Assembly: GCA_046496815.1 (NCBI GenBank)
Contig: JAWOGN010000330.1
Span: 1-16,064 of the forward strand
Direction: 5' to 3'
Source: JAWOGN01 sp046496815
Lineage (GTDB): Bacteria > Desulfobacterota > DSM-4660 > Desulfatiglandales > Desulfatiglandaceae
Length of the DNA: 16,064 nt
Shown here: positions 5,916 to 13,879 of the stretch, in pieces
Position numbering within the stretch: position 1 is the stretch's first letter
Layout of the letters: each line of letters opens with the position of its first letter
Notes under the pieces: model-generated
The model's database searches: none
What the model was told of the DNA's origin: nothing
The model's input: only the letters and a program-made list of their open reading frames with translations
Position numbers and translations under genes: made by a program

Positions 5916-8900
5916 ATGCTAGCAGCAACCAACATACCGAAGAAGGAATTACAACAGGCCTTAACAACTCCTGATGCAGCCCTTTACAGGCAGATTGAAC
6001 GTGCCCTTGGCGCGCATCTTTCTAAAACTTCGGAGAACCTGGATTGGCTTTATGCCAATATGCACCCTTACTTTTTTATTACGATGAAGGAAGAGAGGGA
6101 TTCCATTATCAATCTGGCGGTAAGGCTTCAAGAAATCAGGAATCAAATCAAATTGACGCTGACCGATCAAGAAAAGAAACTGATTATAGCCAGACTCGAC
6201 TTGCCCGGTTCGATCTACGACACCTTGAAAGCGCTCCGGGAGAGAGAAATTTCCTATGCTGAAATGATTCACTCCTATGGGTTCCTTCCTGATACCGATG
6301 CGGATCTGGAGATCCAAAAGTTTGAGTTTGATCGGAAAACCTACGAGGAGATAATTGGAGCGGGCCCGGTCAGAATACCCCATCGTGCTAAGAAAGCGGT
6401 CTTTCACAGTATGAAACAATTTTATCCGGATTTCAATTTCAAGGAATCCGACAAAGTTCTTCGCTTACTTTGGTTGAATAATCAGGTGTATGTGGGACTT
6501 TCACCGGCGGAAAGAATCGCTCGCATTCTTTGGCTCTATCAGCAGGCAAGGTTACATGACGGTCTTTATTTTGACGTAGAGGAAACCAAACGGGGGGCGC
6601 GTTTTAAGGAGTTCCGGCTGCTTTTCTCCGTGGGAAATCCGCCTCAGAAGGGATTCATTACCCAGGTGAGCGAAGTCTTTAAACGGTTAAACATAGGAGT
6701 CCGGCGCTCCTACAGCCTGTATATCAACACCGCTCACCACCCTTACTTTCTGGCAACGTTTTATGTCACCTCGCATCAAGAAGAATTGATAGAAAAGGGA
6801 TCTCCTCTGTTCAGGGTTCTTCAGGCGGAGCTGTATAACACGCAGATCCTCTCAACCAATACCTATGCCTACAGGAACCTCTTGACCGAGGGCATCATGA
6901 CGGGAGAAGAGGCGTCTTTGACCCATGTATTTGTTGGATTTTGTCACACCAGTTTGGCGCATAACCAACCGGATCGGTTTGGTCTTGAAACTGTCAAGAG
7001 CGCCTTTCATTCAGACGCGAATATGACTTTAAGGCTCATCAATGTGTTCAGAATGAGATTTGATCCGGATATTGAAAACCGGGATGAAGCTTACAAACGT
7101 GCGCTCGACGAAACGGTACAGGTTATTGAAACTTACAATACAGGTCAGAAATACCTGGATGACATCAGACGCACGATCTTTACCACCTGCCTCGCCTTCA
7201 TCCGCCATACTCTGAAGACCAATTTCTATGCGGCCGAGAAACACGCGCTCGCATTTCGGCTGGATCCTGCCTACCTGACCGAACTCGCATCGGAATTCAC
7301 CTCGGACCTGCCGGCGGTCACACCGTACAGGATTACGTTTTTTTTCGGTCGCTACGGAGTGGGCTATCACATCGGGTTTTCAGACATAGCCAGAGGCGGA
7401 TGGCGGACCGTCATCTGCCGGGATAAGGATGAGTACGCGACAAATACCAACAGTCTTTTTAGAGAAGTCTTTGTCCTAGCCCACACCCAGCATCTCAAGA
7501 ACAAGGATATCTATGAAGGTGGATCCAAGTTGGTCGTGGTCCTTGATGCGGGAGGTCTCCATGAAACCTCTGACGTGACCCAGCGCCTTTACAAGCTTCA
7601 ATACGGCTTTATCAACGCCTTCCTCGACATATTCGTTACGCACGGGGGAAAGGTTAAAAATCCTCAGGTTATTGACTACTATGGGGAAGATGAACCCATA
7701 GAAATAGGCCCGGATGAAAATATGCATGATGCCATGATCGAGCTGATCGCAAAGCAGTCCGTAAAGCGGCAATACATACTGGGCGCTGGTATCATGTCAA
7801 GCAAACGCATCGGCATCAACCACAAAGAATACGGCGTCACGTCCCGCGGGGTGGTGAAGTATGCGGAAATCGCCATGAGGGAAGTGGGCACGGACATACT
7901 TCATGACCCTTTCAGCATGAAGTTCACCGGCGGACCCAATGGAGACGTTGCCGGAAACACCATGCGCCTTTTGTTAACGCGGTGTCCTCATGGGAAGATT
8001 CTGGTCATTCTGGACGGTACGGCCGGGTTGTATGACCCGGAAGGGACAGATCCGGAAGCACTCGGCAACATTGTTTTAAGGCATGACCTGGATCACTTCA
8101 ACGCGGAGAAACTGCATCCGGGTGGGTTCATTTTCTTTCGCGGGGAGTGCAAAAAGGAAGGGCTTCGAAAACTGTATAGGAAAATGATGCAAACCGATTC
8201 CGGTGTCGAAGAAACATGGATTACCATGGATGAACTTCAAAGGGAACTGGACCACCTGCTATTTTCAGTATCCACGGATCTTTTTCTGCCCTGCGGGGGG
8301 AGACCGGAGACGATTGACTCGGAAAATTGGCGCAAACTCTTTCCCCATGCAAATGTCTCCACGGCCCGGGTCATTATCGAAGGCGCAAATTCGTTCATCA
8401 CCCCGAAGGCTCGGGAAGAAATTCAAAAGAAAGGGGTTGTGCTTATCCGTGACGCCTCGGCGAATAAGTGCGGCGTAATATCTTCATCCTACGAAATTCT
8501 CGCGAACCTACTCATGACGGACAAGGAATTTCTCATGCACAAAAATGCCTATGTGAAAGACGTGCTGGAGATTCTGGAAAACCGGGCCGAAGCGGAGGCG
8601 AACGGGATTTTCAAGCGGTATCGGGAAAACGACGGAAATCTGCTCTACACCGAAATCAGCAGCGCCATCAGCACGGAGATTAATGAACACTATGCAAAGC
8701 TGTTCGCTTTTTTTCAGGACAGACAGGATCTGGTGAATCAACCGGTTTTCAGAAAGGCGATTCTCAATCACCTTCCGGCATTTATTCGGGAGAATGCCAA
8801 ATACAGAGCCAGGGTAAAGAATTTATCACCGAAAATCAAAAGTGCCATTCTTGCCAGTCAGATCGGGTCTTCCATTGTTTATCACGGGGGCTGGGAGGTT

Positions 8901-8951
8901 GATTTTGAAAAAAGGCTTAAAGATTACCTGAAAAGCCAAAATGCACGGTGA
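5916..8951 (+). CDS. NAD-specific glutamate dehydrogenase, large (about 115 kDa) class
   Basis: A 1011-residue enzyme predicted to oxidise glutamate to 2-oxoglutarate and ammonia with NAD (EC 1.4.1.2). A long regulatory N-terminal half precedes the catalytic core. The core holds the glutamate-binding RGGWRT region and the GGSKL strand with the likely catalytic lysine K538. Next come TGGPNGDVAGN around 671-681, the dinucleotide-binding turn, and IEGANSFITPKAREE, typical of the large NAD-GDH group. The open frame extends 11 codons upstream to a GTG at 5883, but the GGAGG at 5902-5906, nine bases before the ATG at 5916, supports the later start. The length fits the fungal GDH2-like class rather than the 450-residue or 1600-residue types. 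It is probably co-transcribed with the Cys4 protein from the sigma-54 promoter, placing amino-acid catabolism under the adjacent two-component system. Confidence 0.92.
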   Translation: MLAATNIPKKELQQALTTPDAALYRQIERALGAHLSKTSENLDWLYANMHPYFFITMKEERDSIINLAVRLQEIRNQIKLTLTDQEKKLIIARLDLPGSIYDTLKALREREISYAEMIHSYGFLPDTDADLEIQKFEFDRKTYEEIIGAGPVRIPHRAKKAVFHSMKQFYPDFNFKESDKVLRLLWLNNQVYVGLSPAERIARILWLYQQARLHDGLYFDVEETKRGARFKEFRLLFSVGNPPQKGFITQVSEVFKRLNIGVRRSYSLYINTAHHPYFLATFYVTSHQEELIEKGSPLFRVLQAELYNTQILSTNTYAYRNLLTEGIMTGEEASLTHVFVGFCHTSLAHNQPDRFGLETVKSAFHSDANMTLRLINVFRMRFDPDIENRDEAYKRALDETVQVIETYNTGQKYLDDIRRTIFTTCLAFIRHTLKTNFYAAEKHALAFRLDPAYLTELASEFTSDLPAVTPYRITFFFGRYGVGYHIGFSDIARGGWRTVICRDKDEYATNTNSLFREVFVLAHTQHLKNKDIYEGGSKLVVVLDAGGLHETSDVTQRLYKLQYGFINAFLDIFVTHGGKVKNPQVIDYYGEDEPIEIGPDENMHDAMIELIAKQSVKRQYILGAGIMSSKRIGINHKEYGVTSRGVVKYAEIAMREVGTDILHDPFSMKFTGGPNGDVAGNTMRLLLTRCPHGKILVILDGTAGLYDPEGTDPEALGNIVLRHDLDHFNAEKLHPGGFIFFRGECKKEGLRKLYRKMMQTDSGVEETWITMDELQRELDHLLFSVSTDLFLPCGGRPETIDSENWRKLFPHANVSTARVIIEGANSFITPKAREEIQKKGVVLIRDASANKCGVISSSYEILANLLMTDKEFLMHKNAYVKDVLEILENRAEAEANGIFKRYRENDGNLLYTEISSAISTEINEHYAKLFAFFQDRQDLVNQPVFRKAILNHLPAFIRENAKYRARVKNLSPKIKSAILASQIGSSIVYHGGWEVDFEKRLKDYLKSQNAR

Positions 8952-9021
8952 TCCGGGTAAACGCAGAGACAGGCCCGAACCGGATCATCTGGTACGAAAA
9001 AACCGGGCGCAATTGATCCGG
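8949..9021. repeat. Three copies of an 8-base arm between convergent genes
   Basis: TGATCCGG occurs at 8949-8956 and 9014-9021, and its complement CCGGATCA at 8980-8987. The middle copy can pair with either outer copy, giving two mutually exclusive 8-bp stems. The first copy overlaps the dehydrogenase stop codon and the last abuts the DUF192 stop. On the minus strand CCGG (9018-9021) and CCGG (9003-9006) are followed by six T residues (9002-8997), a weak intrinsic terminator for the DUF192 gene. Confidence 0.45.
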
Positions 9022-9528
9022 TCAGCGGATGTCCAAGCCGAGCGGTATATGCATCTCGACGGTGTGGCCGCGGACAATGCCGTGTTTATCGAACCATCCC
9101 CGGTTAACTTCCAAGGCGAATCGCACCTTCGAGGGTGAGCGATGATACCTTGTCTTTTCGAGTGGCTCCATCTGCTGGATGTCGACGATTCGTCCGGCAT
9201 CATCGATAAAGGCGATTGAGAGGGGAATATGCGTATCCTTCATCCAGAATGCCAAAACCGAGGGCTCGGGCTCGACAAACAGCATCCCGTGGTTTTCCGG
9301 CAGGTACGCACGGTGTGAAAGCCCGCAAGACCGGGCAGAAGGCGAAGCCGCCACCTCGACCGTCAGCCGCCGATCCTTGATCACGATCCAGCCCGAAGGA
9401 AGCTCCAACGGGCAGGCGCACACCGGCGCTCCGGTCCCCAAGAGAATAACCGCAGCGATGAAAGAAGCTATCCGTTTGAGAAGACACCGGCAATAATCTC
9501 CGGAAACCCCTACGCTCCGATATTGCAT
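9022..9528 (-). CDS. Exported DUF192 protein
   Basis: A 168-residue protein of the DUF192 (UPF0127) family. A basic start and hydrophobic segment (around RIASFIAAVILLGTG) make an export signal ending near APVCAC. The VCAC could be a poor lipobox or simply a signal peptidase I site. The mature part shows family motifs in order: an R-x2-GL turn, HGMLFVEPEP, LAFWMKDTHIPLSIAFID and IVDIQQMEP, ending with a conserved GxVxGHTVE-like strand. The function of DUF192 is unknown; it is a compact beta-fold, often periplasmic. The open frame extends to a TTG at 9540, but the first ATG (9528) is preferred; neither has a clear ribosome binding site. It is convergent with glutamate dehydrogenase and divergent from the pseudokinase-protease gene. 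Confidence 0.8.
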   Translation of the reverse strand: MQYRSVGVSGDYCRCLLKRIASFIAAVILLGTGAPVCACPLELPSGWIVIKDRRLTVEVAASPSARSCGLSHRAYLPENHGMLFVEPEPSVLAFWMKDTHIPLSIAFIDDAGRIVDIQQMEPLEKTRYHRSPSKVRFALEVNRGWFDKHGIVRGHTVEMHIPLGLDIR

Positions 9529-9580
9529 GGTTTCAAGCAATTGACCGACACCCGCCTTTCGCTCACATCATTCGACGACC

Positions 9581-9632
9581 ATCCTAGCGCCCTCCGAAGA
9601 AACTTGCAAGTTGTTCAAATCTGCCGTAGATT
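9581..9632. promoter_or_regulatory. Mirror-image candidate promoters sharing one palindromic -35
   Basis: TTGCAA (9604-9609) is its own reverse complement. On the plus strand it lies 17 bases before TAGATT (9627-9632), and on the minus strand 17 bases before TAGGAT (plus-strand ATCCTA, 9581-9586). Each hexamer matches the sigma-70 consensus at only 4 of 6 positions, so the call is weak. The arrangement would drive DUF192 leftward and the pseudokinase-protease gene rightward from one shared site. Confidence 0.3.
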
Positions 9633-9634
9633 TG
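9601..9634. promoter_or_regulatory. Two adjacent palindromes, candidate operator between divergent genes
   Basis: AACTTGCAAGTT (9601-9612) is a perfect 12-base palindrome. Three bases on, CAAATCTgccgtAGATTTG (9616-9634) has perfect 7-bp arms. TTGTTCAA also occurs at 9611-9618 and 9653-9660, exactly 42 bases apart. These sit over the candidate shared promoter, as expected for a repressor or activator controlling both divergent genes. A 5-bp stem at 9667-9682 follows in the leader. Confidence 0.5.
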
Positions 9635-9766
9635 TAACGTGAAGGCCACAATTTGTTCAAGAGATTCCGGTTTTCGCACCGGCGAGCCGAGGTGCTGAAT
9701 GATGAAAACCCAATCGGACGTCGGTTCAATTCAGTTTTGGCTTAAATCTGATTCTACGGGAATTGT

Positions 9767-12700
9767 ATGAAACTGTGTCAAACTTGCGGCCAGTCAGTGG
9801 CCGAAGAGATCAAGATTTGTCCCGCCTGCGGCGGTGAAGTGGGTGAGGGCAGAAAATATATTGACGATTACCGCATCGAGGAGGTCTTACACGAGGGTCA
9901 CGCCAGCATTCTGTGTCGTGCCGTCAAGGACGGCGAAGAGAAACCGGTCATGATACGGCTTTTTGTCCCGGAATCGGGAGTCGACGAAGAGGTGGCCGGC
10001 CGGTTGAAACGAGAATTGGAAGAGCTGAAAAAGCTGCCTGCCGACAACTTCGTCAGTCATCAGGAAATCCGGCGTTCTTCGGACGGGTTGTGGTACCGGG
10101 TGAGCGAGTGGATTGATGCAGAGAGCTGGGGTGATCTGGTACGTTCGGGTCGCCTGCGCGACTACCGGTTCGCCTTTGACCTGTTCTCCAAAATTGCTTC
10201 GGCTCTCGATATGCTCCATCAGACGGGGCATTTCATCCCCCATCTCATCCTAAACGATATCATGGTGACAAAACGCGATGGGGAAAAGTTTAAAGTCAAA
10301 ATCGACTACAAGCTTTCTCGGTTTTTGGCTCCGAAGCTGGACAGGCCCGGCCCCATGTTGAAACGATTGTTGGACTGTCACCCGGATATCATCAATGAAC
10401 GACCGCTCGATTACCGGAGCGACATCTGGTCGTTGGGCAAACTCTTCATAGAGCTTCTCACCGCCGACTATGAAACCTGCGACTTTTTGGCCAAAATCGA
10501 GGAACTGCCCTTACCGCACGAGGCAGAAGTGCTTTTCAAAACCATGCTCGCTGAGGATCCTGAACTGCGGCCGCATTCCATGCGTGAGGTGGCGGAGACC
10601 CTCAGCCGGATCACGGAAGCGGACATTGAGGCGGCCAAAAGGGAGCGAATGGAAATGGCCGCTGCCTCGGCCGGGGCGATTCGGCGAATCAAGAGAAGAC
10701 AGGCATGGTCGGCGGCAATGGTCGTTCTCTTACTTGTGGTCGTCGGCGTCGTCTGGTTCCAAGCAAATTTTAGGAAAAAACGGGATATGGCCGTGCTTGA
10801 GGATTACGCGAATCAATATGCGCGCTCGATCGCATTCGTGGTGGTAGAGTATGGTCTCAGAGAAGGCAAAAACATCATCTACCGCAATCGGTCGGAAGGC
10901 ACGGCATTTCTGGTGGATAATGAAGGCCACCTGCTGACGAATCGCCATGTGGCGTGCCCCTGGCTGGAGGACAGCAATGTCGGTGCCATTGTCAAGCAAC
11001 TTCGGCAAAACAACCGCTTCCCGGTCTTTGAGTATTCCATGCTTCTGTGGTTTGAAGGAGAGAAAGCCTTTAAGCAATCCGCCGGCCTTGTCGGCGGCCG
11101 AGAGCTGGCTGACACGTATGTTTTTAGCACCGCATTCCGGACGGACGGCACCCCGAGCGTGACCATCGCCGGCGTTGCCAAGCCCCCGGTACAGACCCGG
11201 CAATTGGTGACATCCCCACTCAAAAACGATTTCGCGGTGCTCAAAATCGACCGGGTACCGGACGGTCTGAGAGCCTTACCTCTGGACCTGAAGCAAGAGC
11301 CGCAGCGTATCCCCAAGCTTTCTCAGGTGATTACGTTGGGGTTTCCATTGGGCAGCCGCGCCCAGGCCGCCAGCGTCAACGTCAGCGTCACCCGAGGCCA
11401 TGTGCGGCGATCCTTTGAGGATCTGCTCCAAATCGACGCCTCTATCTACGGGGGAGACAGCGGGGGACCGGTCATTGATGGACGCGGGAAGGTCATTGGA
11501 ATCGTATCGGGCGTGGCGACCGACCGAACTCAGGGATTTATACCGATGGTCACCCCCCTGTGGAACATGGCGATGGTTTTGCCGATCAACAAGGTCGTGA
11601 TATTCCTCGAGGAGCTCAAGACCGGCCAAACGAAGTGGAACGGCATGCTGGATCCGTCTGTGGATAACAAGCTTGAACGAATTCTGCAGGCAGCCGTTGA
11701 GGGTCGCTGGGCGGAGGCGATGGAACTGGCCGATGCGGAACTCAAACTGAGCTTTGATCCCCTGTTGGTGATGGCCGGCGGCATGATGCATTTCTGTGCG
11801 GAGGACCTGAAAGGGGCGCGTCGCCTTTTCAAACAGTGCTTGTCTATGGATCCTGAGAACAGTCTTCCCCGGCTCATGCTGGTCCTCGCCGATTGGTTGA
11901 CTGGAGATCGCGCTTTGGATTCCCACCGCTTGGAATTGATGCGCCTGGACTGGCGGCATCCGGGTGAATTCTTCGGGTTTTTATTCAAAGTCCTGGATGG
12001 TCAGGTTCCCGAAGCATCCGCCCTCGAAGCCTGGGAGACCGAACCGGAGAAAAGCTGGCTTTTTTATGTCGGTGGCCTCATCCGTGCAAAAAGGGAAGCG
12101 TGGGACGATGCGGAGAAACTGCTGAGGCAAGCCGTTTTGTCGGCCGAGATAGAAGCATGGGAATATTTTTTGGCTCGCTCCAGGTTGGACGCCGTCCAGG
12201 ATCAGCGGCGGGATGCCTTGAAGGACGAATCCTTGTGGGACGCCTATCGGGACGATATCCACGCATTCAGCCAGGTCGTTGAAAAGGACTTGAAAGCGAA
12301 AGCGAAGCGCAGATCCGAATGGGTCCCCCTCATGACTCGGTTCAACGATGCCTCCGCACGTCCTACCGACAAACGACAGATCCTCGAAAATGTCCTTAAG
12401 AGCGCACCGCATAACGGAGACGTGCTTGCGGCGCTGGCGTTTTACAGTGCCATGGAGGATGCTTGGGAACAAGCCTTGCAATACGCTCAGGCATTCCTCA
12501 AAACAGAGGGTCGCCAGAGTGCGAGGCGCCTCAAGACGGGACTGCTGGAAGCCGAAATCCTTCATCGCCTGGGACGCGAGCAAGCGGCTATTGAAAGCCT
12601 GGAGCATTACAGCCAACTTATCAAAGACCCGTGGTACAGAGGCATCAGCGAATGTCTGCTTGGGAAACGGAGCCGGGACTCTCTGAAGCAAACGGCAGGC

Positions 12701-12883
12701 ATGAGTTCGGAGAATCTTATCACGCTCCACGTTGCCCTTGGGCTTTGGGGGGAGGGGTCCGGCGAAAGGGAAAGGGCCATGGAGGATTACAAAGAGGCTC
12801 TGGAATCACTTTTGGACACCTGGATTGAGTTTGAGTTCGCTAAAGAAAGAATTAGAAGTTTGAGGCGGGATCAGTCACAATGA
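9767..12883 (+). CDS. Zinc ribbon - pseudokinase - transmembrane - trypsin-like protease - TPR protein
   Basis: A 1038-residue multidomain protein. Residues 4-21 are a CxxC...CxxC zinc ribbon. About 34-285 is a Ser/Thr kinase fold with recognisable late subdomains (YRSDIWSLGKLFIELLT at 216-232), but its active site is lost. The glycine loop is degenerate (HEGHAS), the beta-3 lysine is R64, the HRD aspartate is replaced by H159, the metal-binding Asn by D164, and DFG reads DYK (180-182). A basic stretch (IRRIKRR) precedes one membrane helix at about 313-332, placing the pseudokinase in the cytoplasm. The outer part has a trypsin/HtrA-like protease with H394 (TNRHVA), D488 (NDFAVLKID) and S565 (GGDSGGPV), a complete triad; no PDZ domain is seen. 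About 630-1035 is helical with TPR-like repeats. The ATG at 9767 has a weak GGGAA site. It is divergent from DUF192. Confidence 0.88.
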   Translation: MKLCQTCGQSVAEEIKICPACGGEVGEGRKYIDDYRIEEVLHEGHASILCRAVKDGEEKPVMIRLFVPESGVDEEVAGRLKRELEELKKLPADNFVSHQEIRRSSDGLWYRVSEWIDAESWGDLVRSGRLRDYRFAFDLFSKIASALDMLHQTGHFIPHLILNDIMVTKRDGEKFKVKIDYKLSRFLAPKLDRPGPMLKRLLDCHPDIINERPLDYRSDIWSLGKLFIELLTADYETCDFLAKIEELPLPHEAEVLFKTMLAEDPELRPHSMREVAETLSRITEADIEAAKRERMEMAAASAGAIRRIKRRQAWSAAMVVLLLVVVGVVWFQANFRKKRDMAVLEDYANQYARSIAFVVVEYGLREGKNIIYRNRSEGTAFLVDNEGHLLTNRHVACPWLEDSNVGAIVKQLRQNNRFPVFEYSMLLWFEGEKAFKQSAGLVGGRELADTYVFSTAFRTDGTPSVTIAGVAKPPVQTRQLVTSPLKNDFAVLKIDRVPDGLRALPLDLKQEPQRIPKLSQVITLGFPLGSRAQAASVNVSVTRGHVRRSFEDLLQIDASIYGGDSGGPVIDGRGKVIGIVSGVATDRTQGFIPMVTPLWNMAMVLPINKVVIFLEELKTGQTKWNGMLDPSVDNKLERILQAAVEGRWAEAMELADAELKLSFDPLLVMAGGMMHFCAEDLKGARRLFKQCLSMDPENSLPRLMLVLADWLTGDRALDSHRLELMRLDWRHPGEFFGFLFKVLDGQVPEASALEAWETEPEKSWLFYVGGLIRAKREAWDDAEKLLRQAVLSAEIEAWEYFLARSRLDAVQDQRRDALKDESLWDAYRDDIHAFSQVVEKDLKAKAKRRSEWVPLMTRFNDASARPTDKRQILENVLKSAPHNGDVLAALAFYSAMEDAWEQALQYAQAFLKTEGRQSARRLKTGLLEAEILHRLGREQAAIESLEHYSQLIKDPWYRGISECLLGKRSRDSLKQTAGMSSENLITLHVALGLWGEGSGERERAMEDYKEALESLLDTWIEFEFAKERIRSLRRDQSQ

Positions 12884-12917
12884 AAACGCAGAGCGCATGC
12901 TCGATTTTCAGGGCTGT

Positions 12918-13559
12918 TTAAAGCGTCCCCACCTTGGCTTCCAACTCCCTTAAGCTGCCCAGAATCCAGTCTGCGCCGGCCTCCCTCAGTTCATCCTTCG
13001 AATTTCCTCCGGTAACCACGGCAAAAACCGGTACGCCTGCTGCTTTGGACATGCGGATATCCAGGACAGAGTCTCCAACGTAACAGCACCGGTCTTTTTC
13101 GATTTCCAGTCGTCTCAGCATTTCAAGCAGAGGCTCCGGGGACGGTTTCGGCTTGGGAACCTCATCTGCGAACAGTGTTTCCTCGAGCAGTGCGGAAAGA
13201 TGCGGAGGGAAAGTGCGGTCGAAGTATTCCCGTGTGGTGTTGGATATGAGCGCAAGGGAATACCGCGCCGAAAGTGAAGTTAATACCGTGTCGACACCGG
13301 GGATAACAAGGTTTTCCCTGTCAGCCTTTTCAAAATAGTGTTTTGTTTTGAGCCTTACCACGCGATTCCATCCGTCGTCGGAAATGTCGCCGAAGAACAG
13401 GTTCCGCTTCTGATCGGGGGCATAGGATATGAATTCGCGAACGGTTTTCGAAGACAGCGGAATCCCAAGCTCCCTCGATGCGTCCAAATAGGCGCTTTCC
13501 AATATATCCAAATCATTGATCAATACACCATTGTAGTCAAAAATGATTGCTTCAAGCAT
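12918..13559 (-). CDS. HAD-superfamily hydrolase, subfamily IA (phosphoglycolate phosphatase-like)
   Basis: A 213-residue HAD protein, counted from the ATG at 13559. Motif I is FDYNGVL (nucleophile D8), motif II is LISNTTR, motif III has lysine in PKPKPSPE, and motif IV is YVGDSVLDI. A helical cap between motifs I and II places it in subfamily IA. The usual DxD is DxN here: N10 replaces the general acid/base aspartate, which is seen in a minority of family members and may alter activity. The open frame extends 19 codons upstream to a GTG at 13616. That extension overlaps a 16-base palindrome and is Lys/Pro-rich, unlike the family, so the ATG next to the FDYNG strand is preferred. The substrate is unknown. 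It is convergent with the pseudokinase-protease gene, 34 bases away. Confidence 0.85.
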   Translation of the reverse strand: MLEAIIFDYNGVLINDLDILESAYLDASRELGIPLSSKTVREFISYAPDQKRNLFFGDISDDGWNRVVRLKTKHYFEKADRENLVIPGVDTVLTSLSARYSLALISNTTREYFDRTFPPHLSALLEETLFADEVPKPKPSPEPLLEMLRRLEIEKDRCCYVGDSVLDIRMSKAAGVPVFAVVTGGNSKDELREAGADWILGSLRELEAKVGTL

Positions 13560-13594
13560 GATCGCATTTAAACCTTTGAAAAATATTTTGACTG

Positions 13595-13610
13595 GAGGTT
13601 TAGAAACCTC
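13595..13610. promoter_or_regulatory. Palindrome upstream of the HAD gene
   Basis: GAGGTTT and AAACCTC flank AG, a perfect 7-bp dyad. It lies 36 bases upstream of the preferred HAD start, where an operator for the minus-strand gene would be. Its half-site AAACCTC also begins the AAACCTCCG repeats at 5278-5303. Confidence 0.35.
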
Positions 13611-13616
13611 GGTCAC

Positions 13617-13849
13617 GCCAGAGCCTTTGAAAAATCGAAAACCGAGTTCAGAGGCAAACCGGCAACCGGGAATCCAATCGCTTTAGAGCATGAATAACGC
13701 ATGTCATGCTTTTTGAAAAGCCATAAAAGCTATTTTCTTACCGGCGGGATCCCGATCCCACCTTCAATTATTATCGGAAAAACCGGAAGCATTTTAATGC
13801 GCAACCAAGGGGAACTCCAAATATATGGGCGTATGCTCAAAAAATATAC
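13617..13849. other. Divergent intergenic region with several small dyads
   Basis: Between the HAD gene and the DUF134 regulator there is no protein-coding gene that can be supported. The region contains AGCATGA/TCATGCT (13687-13710, ten-base loop) followed by TTTT, a weak intrinsic-terminator shape on the plus strand. It also contains CGGGATCCCG (13745-13754), a perfect 10-base palindrome, and GCATT/AATGC (13789-13800). CCTTTGAAAAAT occurs at 13624-13635 and also at 13573-13584. Confidence 0.45.
13824..13841. promoter_or_regulatory. Degenerate second copy of the DUF134-gene operator
   Basis: TATGGGC, four bases, then GCTCAAA matches the core half-sites TATGAGC and GCTCATA of the strong palindrome downstream at 6 of 7 positions each, with the same four-base spacer. 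Its centre is 53 bases upstream of that palindrome's centre, about five helical turns. It sits just before the -35 element. Confidence 0.5.
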
Positions 13850-13879
13850 TTGACAGTTTGACGTCCATGATAATATTAT
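13850..13879 (+). promoter_or_regulatory. Sigma-70 promoter of the DUF134 operon
   Basis: A perfect TTGACA (13850-13855) lies 18 bases before TATTAT (13874-13879), which matches the -10 consensus at 5 of 6 positions. The -10 is buried in the left arm of the palindrome at 13874-13897, so binding there should block transcription. Start would be near 13886, giving a short leader. Confidence 0.65.

Noticed and set aside
5783..5974. 63-codon frame between the Cys4 protein and glutamate dehydrogenase
   Set aside because: It overlaps both genes, lacks a ribosome binding site and has no recognisable motif.
8941..9138. 65-codon plus-strand frame after glutamate dehydrogenase
   Set aside because: It is mostly antisense to the DUF192 gene, which has clear family motifs, and overlaps the dehydrogenase stop.
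11276..12730. Long minus-strand open frames (about 227 and 249 codons) inside the pseudokinase-protease gene
   Set aside because: They lie antisense to a gene with clear protease and TPR motifs, have His/Arg/Pro-biased composition, no ribosome binding site and no recognisable domain.
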